Translations under genes and position numbers: made by a program
Part shown: in pieces, positions 7,963 through 12,829 of the stretch
How positions within the stretch are numbered: the stretch's first letter is position 1
Layout: each line of letters opens with the position of its first letter
The notes under the pieces: generated by a model
What the model was told of the DNA's origin: nothing
Databases searched by the model: none
The model's input: the letters and a program-made list of their open reading frames with translations, nothing else
Origin: an uncultured Pedobacter sp.
Lineage (GTDB): Bacteria; Bacteroidota; Bacteroidia; Sphingobacteriales; Sphingobacteriaceae
Reading direction: 5' to 3'
NCBI RefSeq assembly: GCF_946479715.1
Contig: NZ_CAMLHF010000164.1
Coordinates: 1 to 12,829 of the forward strand
Length of the DNA stretch: 12,829 nt

Positions 7963-9684
7963 CTAGTTATGGTCGTAGGTGAAATCTATGGTGTCTTTGT
8001 CCGTTTTGAGATAATCTTTAAGAATTTTTTTAAGCACCTTATCGGGTTGTTTTTTTCCATTAACGGTAAGTTCCTGGTTGGTGATATGGAAGTTAAAATT
8101 TTTGCTCTTGGTATTGATTCCTGCGCGTTCCATCGCCTGGAAAAGTTTCTCGGTAAATCCGGAAGTTTTGGCACCGATCCGTAACAATGGCTTGGCATTT
8201 AGTCTTACCTGTGGGTTTGGTTGAGTAATGGGCGCTAACTTCACCTTTGTTCCTGTTTTAACGTTCGTGTTCGTATTGATGTTCGTCGTTACGTCAATTT
8301 TCGTATTGGAGTTGATGTTGGAAGTATAATACAAACTACTATCTAAGGCCACGTTTATTGTATTCATAACAGTAGTATTGACAAGCTTACTGGTGAGTTC
8401 CCCTAGCACCTTCAAATCCAGCCTGATGTCAGAACTATCCACAAGATCATTAAAGGAGCTATCTGCCAAAGTACTTTCTAAATCTAAACCGATCGTTGTT
8501 GAACCAGTAACCGATGTAACTGAAGGCTGAGTTAAAATCGTTTCCTTCTTTTGTTTCCTGACAATCTGCTTTAATTTAGGCTTTCCGCTTTTCCTTGTGG
8601 TATCTGCGCTTTCAGAAGTTGCTGTGGTCTTAGTGGCCTTTGGTTTCTGAAATTCAGCAGGCTGTAAAGTGGAAGTAGTAGCACGTAGCATACCGAAACT
8701 ACACAATAATAAAACTGCTACCATCAGGCATCCCTTTTCTATAGAATTCAAGGTCATATTTTTTTGATAAGCAATGCGTTTCACCCGGTTTATGAGGTTA
8801 CTTTGTTTAGCAAATGCCATTGCATAGGCAGGCACATTCAATTGATATTCCCTAAACGAAAGTAATGCCTGAATATAGTTTTGCTTGCCATCTGCATTTT
8901 TCAATACCATCTCATCGCAGCAGTTTTCCCTTTCTCTCCTAATCAGCGACGAGATCCACAATACCGCTGGATTGAAAAAGAACAATACTTCGAGCATATG
9001 CTGCAGCATATTGACCAGAAAATCAACCCTTTTAATGTGCGCCAACTCATGGAGCAGCATCATTTCAATTTCCTGGGGCCTGATGGCTGTGATCATACCT
9101 AGCGGAATGAGAATAACTGGTTTAAAATGACCAATTACAAGCGGCACCTTAGTCAAACCCGACTGCATGATCTTCACCGTTTTGCGCAATCCAATCTGTT
9201 CGGCAAGTCTTATTACTTCTTCTTCCCAGTACTTTCCGGCAGGAAAGAGTTGTCTTGTTTTCAAATAATGAAGCTCCATGAGGTTACTGCCGAGTTTAAT
9301 ACTTTTCATTAACACCACCAGCAACCAGATTATTAAGATTGTTCGGGCATTGTTTTGCAAAAAAGTACGGCTTAAGACCAACAGATTATTGGTTTCAGAA
9401 ACTGCGGGTATCGAAAGCACTGCAGCAACCTGGTCGGATTTTATTGTTTTCGGTGTCAGGCGCTGAGATTCAGTGTTGGCTACAGGTTTATCAGTAGAAC
9501 TAAGCTTAATATAACCCGTTATCATGACACTAAAAGTAAATAAGCCCAGTAGCCCTACCAGAATGCAATAACGCAGTAGTGGACTTGCAGATCTGGTAAG
9601 CAATAAGGTAATGCCAGTTAACAAAGCCATCACCAGACCGAAGCCCAGTGAGTAAAATAATACGATGTTTAAGATCTGTTCCAT
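7963..9684 (-). CDS. M56 family BlaR1/MecR1-like membrane metallopeptidase
   Basis: The protein has 573 residues. Membrane segments lie at about 5-30, 37-59, 112-127 and 316-335, with the zinc protease domain between the last two. The domain shows the zinc motif HELAH (212-216) and, further on, RRERENCCDEMVL (249-261), which carries the expected acidic ligand. In BlaR1/MecR1 such a protein senses an extracytoplasmic signal and brings about loss of the BlaI repressor. Here the outer domain is not a penicillin-binding sensor. After the last membrane segment come about 235 residues: a Thr/Lys-rich linker, an Asn/Thr-rich tract (about 455-480) and a C-terminal part with QELTVNGKKQPDKVLKKIL. Beta-lactam is therefore not the obvious ligand. 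It lies 23 bases after the blaI stop and 11 bases before the barrel-protein gene, so it is co-transcribed. Confidence 0.9.
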   Translation of the reverse strand: MEQILNIVLFYSLGFGLVMALLTGITLLLTRSASPLLRYCILVGLLGLFTFSVMITGYIKLSSTDKPVANTESQRLTPKTIKSDQVAAVLSIPAVSETNNLLVLSRTFLQNNARTILIIWLLVVLMKSIKLGSNLMELHYLKTRQLFPAGKYWEEEVIRLAEQIGLRKTVKIMQSGLTKVPLVIGHFKPVILIPLGMITAIRPQEIEMMLLHELAHIKRVDFLVNMLQHMLEVLFFFNPAVLWISSLIRRERENCCDEMVLKNADGKQNYIQALLSFREYQLNVPAYAMAFAKQSNLINRVKRIAYQKNMTLNSIEKGCLMVAVLLLCSFGMLRATTSTLQPAEFQKPKATKTTATSESADTTRKSGKPKLKQIVRKQKKETILTQPSVTSVTGSTTIGLDLESTLADSSFNDLVDSSDIRLDLKVLGELTSKLVNTTVMNTINVALDSSLYYTSNINSNTKIDVTTNINTNTNVKTGTKVKLAPITQPNPQVRLNAKPLLRIGAKTSGFTEKLFQAMERAGINTKSKNFNFHITNQELTVNGKKQPDKVLKKILKDYLKTDKDTIDFTYDHN

Positions 9685-9707
9685 AATTCAAGGTTTTTAA
9701 AAATGGT

Positions 9708-10088
9708 TTACTTTTTTTGATCCAGTTTGTCGAGTATGTCCCTGATGACTTTCAGGTCCTCTAACGAAGCATTTTTGTTGTCGAGCAACTGCATGACCAG
9801 GTTTTCGGCAGAGCCATCATAGATGTGGTTCACAAACTTGTCCAGCAGATGGCCTTTTGTCTTGTTCGGTTCTTCAGCAGCACTGTAAATATGTGTCATA
9901 CTGCTTTGGTCTCTCTTCAGCATGCCCTTTTCTGCCATGAGCTGCATCTGTTTTAATGTAGTCGTGTAATTAACCTCTTTAATCAGCGCAAGTTGATTGT
10001 GTACAAACCTGACTGTGTTTGGCCCATGTTTCCAAATCACGGTAAGTATATCCAGTTCTGCTTTTGAAGGTTCTATTTTAGGTTCCAT
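9708..10088 (-). CDS. blaI: BlaI/MecI/CopY family transcriptional repressor
   Basis: The 126-residue length is normal for this family. An N-terminal winged helix (about 5-75) starts with PSKAELDILTVIWKHGPNTVR and contains the recognition region VNYTTTLKQMQLMAEKGMLKR (39-59). The C-terminal helices used for dimerisation are at about 77-126. ENLVMQLLDN (95-104) corresponds by position to the stretch cleaved in staphylococcal BlaI/MecI. It should repress its own operon (blaI, M56 protease, barrel protein) by binding the TACGAT/ATCGTA palindromes 11 bases upstream of its ATG, and be released when the M56 partner is triggered. No beta-lactamase gene is in the operon, so the symbol states family membership, not drug-resistance function. 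Confidence 0.92.
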   Translation of the reverse strand: MEPKIEPSKAELDILTVIWKHGPNTVRFVHNQLALIKEVNYTTTLKQMQLMAEKGMLKRDQSSMTHIYSAAEEPNKTKGHLLDKFVNHIYDGSAENLVMQLLDNKNASLEDLKVIRDILDKLDQKK

Positions 10089-10098
10089 AGAACAAACA

Positions 10099-10118
10099 TA
10101 CGATTAAAATCGTACGAT
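10099..10118. promoter_or_regulatory. BlaI-type operator: nested palindromes before blaI
   Basis: TACGATT-AA-AATCGTA (10099-10114, 7-bp perfect arms) overlaps a second perfect palindrome, ATCGTACGAT (10109-10118). This gives three half-sites in alternating orientation: TACGAT, ATCGTA, TACGAT. The cluster starts 11 bases upstream of the blaI ATG and covers the predicted transcription start, as expected for autorepression by a BlaI/MecI dimer. The half-site differs slightly from the staphylococcal TACA/TGTA. The link to BlaI rests on position and symmetry. Confidence 0.55.
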
Positions 10119-10119
10119 A

Positions 10120-10127
10120 CAAATTTA
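10120..10127 (-). promoter_or_regulatory. -7 element of the blaI operon promoter
   Basis: The minus strand reads TAAATTTG here, an exact match to the Bacteroidota -7 consensus TAnnTTTG. It would start transcription near 10113-10116, inside the operator. No TTTG or TTG was found at the usual -33 distance, so the promoter may be weak at -33. A second match, TATGTTTG (complement of 10093-10100), is probably too close to the ATG to matter. Confidence 0.45.
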
Positions 10128-10436
10128 TTTCTCTTTTTTTGAGCATTTGCCCGACAGCCCACTTAAAACAGAATTCTCCTGGCAATCTTTGTCATGACCC
10201 GGCCACTTATGTCATCAGGCGATAACTTACGGTGAAGGGCGGAGTATCTGAGAGTCCATTAGAAAATTTAGAAGTGATTTTAGCGATTATTAGCGAGGTT
10301 TATGGTAAAAAATAAAAGATGTTTTAGGCTATTTTCCTCTCTACTTCAACTCCGTAGTAAGGCCATTTAATATATAACGAGTGTTTTTCAGCAATATATA
10401 TTATAAGGTACTAGTTGGAAAAACCAAAATGATTGA
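10128..10436. other. intergenic region upstream of the blaI operon, no clear gene
   Basis: Only very short open stretches are present: a 31-codon one on the minus strand (10166-10258, no start codon) and 27 codons from a GTG on the plus strand (10232-10315). Neither can be assigned. Direct repeats TGTCATGA (10190-10197) and TGTCATCA (10210-10217) are 20 bases apart and bracket CCGGCC. The part from about 10320 onward becomes AT-rich and leads into the solute-binding-protein relic. Confidence 0.5.
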
Positions 10437-10610
10437 CCTCACTCCGCCAATTTCAAAACAACATCTGATGTCCTAATCATTAATACTAATGGGATCAAGG
10501 CAAAATTGGCGAAGGGGGATGAGTTTGATGTGGTTTATCCAGGAATAACAGATTTGGTAGTCAAACAGAAGTTAATTAGTATTAAAATATACTATAATTT
10601 AAATTTTTAG
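10437..10610 (+). pseudogene. relic of a ModA-like ABC substrate-binding protein
   Basis: An open stretch bounded by TGA (10434-10436) and TAG (10608-10610) reads ANFKTTSDVLII, then NGIKAKLAKGDEFDVVY, then ITDLVVKQKLIS. This fits the N-terminal lobe of molybdate-type solute-binding proteins, where a FEKATGHKV-like strand is followed by a K-x-A-K-G-E-x-F-DV motif and IDxLVKxGKI. There is no start codon, signal peptide or remaining domain: about 45 codons survive of a protein normally near 230-250 residues. After codon 10580 the reading becomes AT-rich junk. Just upstream in another frame (10418-10436) VGKTKMIDL could be more of the same gene after a frameshift. The family call is from memory of motifs and has not been searched. 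Confidence 0.5.
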
Positions 10611-10611
10611 T

Positions 10612-10630
10612 ATAATTGTAATACAATTAT
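10612..10630. promoter_or_regulatory. 19-bp palindrome, MarR-type operator
   Basis: ATAATTGTAATACAATTAT has perfect 9-bp arms around a single central A. It ends immediately before GTG 10631 and six bases before ATG 10637 of the marR gene. Size and symmetry are those of MarR-family operators, and the position predicts autorepression of the marR-crtI unit. Its left part TATAATTG (10611-10618) is one base from TAnnTTTG, so operator and promoter may overlap. Confidence 0.6.
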
Positions 10631-10636
10631 GTGATT

Positions 10637-11308
10637 ATGAATTATCAACTGATCAAAGAAGCTATTGCTCTTATGGAAAAATTTGAATCTACCGTTGACT
10701 CCAAATCTTATACAAAAGATTTGATTGGCTTCAAACGCTGGATTTATGATGGTGAAAAAGAAGTGCAAAATCCCGGCTGTGATATTGGTTGGGTGGGGAA
10801 AGAAAATGGCCGAAGTGCAGATAGCGAGATCAACACCTTAATTGTTCACATGAATAGATACGCAAAAACCTATTCCAGATCAGCTATATGTGATTCAGCA
10901 TTCAGCACTCAAGAAGATTTTATATACTTAATTAACCTAAAGGCCTTTGGATCAATGACAAAAACCGAATTGATTAAAAAGAATCTTCAGGATAAACCTG
11001 TAGGTATGCAAATCATCAACCGGCTGATTGGGCAAGGCTGGATACAACAGCACGATTCTTCAGAAGATAAAAGGAGTAAAATCATTTCGATTACAACCAA
11101 AGGAATTGAAGCCCTGGAAGATATCATGGAAAAAATCAGGCAAGCCAGTCAAATTGTGACCGGAAACCTTAGCGAAATTGAAAAAATGGAATTGATTAAA
11201 CTACTTCAGAAATTGGATCGCTTTCACCAAGATATATATGATAAGAATATAGCGCCAGATCAACTTATCCATGTCGCTTATCATGATTTTTTATTAAAAA
11301 GCAATTAA
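10637..11308 (+). CDS. MarR family regulator of the carotenoid operon
   Basis: The protein has 223 residues from the preferred ATG; an in-frame GTG at 10631 would add two. It is longer than a typical MarR (about 140-150) because of an N-terminal extension of roughly 75-85 residues. The winged helix runs from about residue 93 to 160 (numbered from the GTG): EDFIYLINLKAFGSMTKTELI, recognition helix DKPVGMQIINRLIGQGWI, and the wing with SSEDKRSKIISITTKG (143-158), which carries the family D-K-R motif. C-terminal helices (about 160-200) would complete the dimer interface. It lies 58 bases before crtI on the same strand, and MarR genes next to crt genes are common in Sphingobacteriaceae. It most likely binds the palindrome at its own start and controls pigment synthesis. 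The inducing ligand is unknown. Confidence 0.87.
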   Translation: MNYQLIKEAIALMEKFESTVDSKSYTKDLIGFKRWIYDGEKEVQNPGCDIGWVGKENGRSADSEINTLIVHMNRYAKTYSRSAICDSAFSTQEDFIYLINLKAFGSMTKTELIKKNLQDKPVGMQIINRLIGQGWIQQHDSSEDKRSKIISITTKGIEALEDIMEKIRQASQIVTGNLSEIEKMELIKLLQKLDRFHQDIYDKNIAPDQLIHVAYHDFLLKSN

Positions 11309-11366
11309 AGCCATCGCATCTATCAAGAAACTTAGTAACTGAGATTTAAAAAAACAAAACTCTTTC

Positions 11367-12829
11367 GTGAAAGCACCAGATTCAAAAAAAACCATAGCGA
11401 TAATTGGGGCAGGAATTTCCGGTCTTTCGGCTGCCGCTTATGCGATGCAGGCTGGTAACGAAGTACATGTTTATGAAAAGCATCCTCAACCTGGAGGAAG
11501 AGCACGACAATTCACAACAGAAAATGGCTATGTATTTGATATGGGTCCAAGCTGGTATTGGATGCCCGATATTATTGATAATTTCTTTCAGGACTTTGGT
11601 TATAAAGCAAGCGACTTTTATCATCTGGTTTCCCTTAATCCCCAGTTTGAAATGGTTTTCGAGGATGGACTGCTTACCGTTCCGGAATCTTACGAGGATT
11701 TAAAAAATTTGTTTGAGCAACTAGAAACAGGAGCCGGTAAAAAACTTGATGTCTTCATGAACGCTGCAAAGTATAAATATGAAGTTGGCATGCGGGATTT
11801 TGTGAACAAACCATGCTACAGCTGGCTGGAGTTTGCATCTCCTAAAATTGCCAGGAGCGCTTTAAAACTGGATCTGTTGTCAAATTTCAGAAGCTACGTT
11901 AGCAAATATTTCTCACATCCCAGACTAAAAACCTTAATGGAATTCCCTGTTATTTTCCTGGGCGCTTCTCCGAAAAATATTCCGGCACTTTATAGCCTAA
12001 TGAACTATGGAGGTTATGCTTTGGGTACCTGGTATCCCATGGGGGGATTTTACCAGTTGGTATTGGGGATGAAAAAAGTAGCGGAAAAGCAAGGCGCTAT
12101 TTTTCATTTTAACCAAAACGTAGAAAAAATCGTTACTGAAGAAGGAGTTGCCAAGGGAATCGTCGTAAATGGGGAGTTTAAGGCATTTGATGTTATTATT
12201 GCTTCTTCGGATTACCATCATACCGAAACTATGCTAAACAGCGAATTGCGTAACTATGATCAAAAATATTGGAAAAGTCGAACATTTGCCCCCTCTTGCC
12301 TGATTTACTATTTAGGGTTTAAAGAGAAACTTCCTAATCTTAAACATCATACTTTATTCTTTGAAAATGATTTGGATGAACATATTAAGAGCATTTACGA
12401 AGAAAAAAAATGGCCTGAAAAACCCTTGTTCTATGTGTGCTGCCCATCCAAAACAGATCCTGATTTAGCACCCGAAGGACACGAAAACATTTTTCTGCTG
12501 ATGCCGCTAGCAACCGGCCTTGATGATGAAGAAAACATTCGTGAGCACTATTTTCAGCATATGATCAAAAGCTTAGAAAAGCACACTGGAGCAAAAGATT
12601 TATTAGCAAAACTAAATTACAAACGAAGCTATTGTGTGGATGATTTTATCAGCGATTACAATGCTTACGGAGGAAATGCTTATGGTCTGGCCAACACCTT
12701 AGGTCAAACCGCAGTATTAAAACCCGGCATTAAGAACAGGCATTTATCTAATCTTTTCTATACCGGACAGTTGACCGTGCCTGGTCCTGGTGTCCCTCCA
12801 TCAATTATCTCCGGTAAAATTGTAGCTAA
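11367..12829 (+). CDS. crtI: phytoene desaturase (partial at 3' end)
   Basis: The open frame runs 487 codons to the window edge without a stop, nearly the full length of CrtI (about 490-500). It shows the FAD-binding Rossmann motif IAIIGAGISGLSAA (10-23, GAGISG), the ribose-binding E37 and PGGRA (42-46). Next come GYVFDMGPSWYWMPDI and the C-terminal CrtI signature NLFYTGQLTVPGPGVPPS followed by ISGKIVA. The enzyme dehydrogenates phytoene stepwise towards lycopene at the cytoplasmic membrane using FAD. The only start between the upstream in-frame TGA (11340-11342) and the FAD motif is GTG at 11367. It is 58 bases after the MarR gene and presumably the second gene of a crt operon continuing to the right with crtB and others, which cannot be seen here. 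Confidence 0.93.
   Translation, partial: MKAPDSKKTIAIIGAGISGLSAAAYAMQAGNEVHVYEKHPQPGGRARQFTTENGYVFDMGPSWYWMPDIIDNFFQDFGYKASDFYHLVSLNPQFEMVFEDGLLTVPESYEDLKNLFEQLETGAGKKLDVFMNAAKYKYEVGMRDFVNKPCYSWLEFASPKIARSALKLDLLSNFRSYVSKYFSHPRLKTLMEFPVIFLGASPKNIPALYSLMNYGGYALGTWYPMGGFYQLVLGMKKVAEKQGAIFHFNQNVEKIVTEEGVAKGIVVNGEFKAFDVIIASSDYHHTETMLNSELRNYDQKYWKSRTFAPSCLIYYLGFKEKLPNLKHHTLFFENDLDEHIKSIYEEKKWPEKPLFYVCCPSKTDPDLAPEGHENIFLLMPLATGLDDEENIREHYFQHMIKSLEKHTGAKDLLAKLNYKRSYCVDDFISDYNAYGGNAYGLANTLGQTAVLKPGIKNRHLSNLFYTGQLTVPGPGVPPSIISGKIVA

Noticed and set aside
7130..9466. Several plus-strand frames of 60-80 codons opposite the barrel-protein and M56 genes.
   Set aside because: They lie antisense to strongly supported genes, overlap one another and show no domain features.
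10166..10258. A 31-codon open stretch on the minus strand (ending SGRVMTKIARRILF) together with TGTCAT direct repeats.
   Set aside because: It lacks a start codon and a recognisable family. It might be a gene remnant, but nothing in the sequence decides this.
10232..10315. A 27-codon frame from GTG on the plus strand (with LENLEVILAIISEVYGKK).
   Set aside because: It is too short to assign, has no promoter or binding-site support, and has a stop directly upstream.

Overview
The window reads as chromosomal DNA of a Bacteroidota bacterium, most likely of the Sphingobacteriaceae (Pedobacter/Mucilaginibacter type). The evidence is Bacteroidota-style promoter elements (TAnnTTTG), a TonB-type OMP_b-brl_3 barrel protein, a BlaI/M56 pair without a beta-lactamase, a DUF1080 protein, a periplasmic TPR histidine kinase, and a MarR-crtI carotenoid gene order. 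The genus is an inference from gene content; no rRNA or tRNA gene was seen.

Layout. Bases 1-35 may hold the first codons of a leftward gene. An AT-rich gap (36-356) contains a perfect 12-bp LacI-like palindrome. A secreted DUF1080 protein (357-1031, minus) and a secreted GH5 endoglucanase (plus, probable start 1335) diverge from a shared control region with a good leftward promoter and an 8-bp inverted repeat laid over it. The GH5 gene is followed by an orphan TPR histidine kinase of the NarL/DesK type (2416-4353, plus). A 515-bp gap without a convincing gene leads to a convergent membrane sterol desaturase/fatty acid hydroxylase family gene (4869-5570, minus).

A compact leftward operon follows: blaI-like repressor (9708-10088), M56 BlaR1/MecR1-like membrane protease (7963-9684) and a TonB-dependent receptor-like barrel protein (5711-7951). 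Its promoter carries nested TACGAT/ATCGTA palindromes. The expected logic is that the M56 protein senses an envelope signal, BlaI is inactivated, and repressor, sensor and outer-membrane protein are all derepressed.

The gap between this operon and the next (10089-10630) contains the relic of a ModA-like substrate-binding protein. It is followed by a MarR-family regulator whose start is abutted by a 19-bp palindrome (9-bp arms), and then by phytoene desaturase crtI, which runs off the right edge. This looks like the left end of an autoregulated carotenoid operon.

No mobile element, CRISPR array or clearly new multi-gene system is visible. The most informative unexplained items are the regulatory palindromes, the barrel protein coupled to BlaI/BlaR, and the solute-binding-protein relic.
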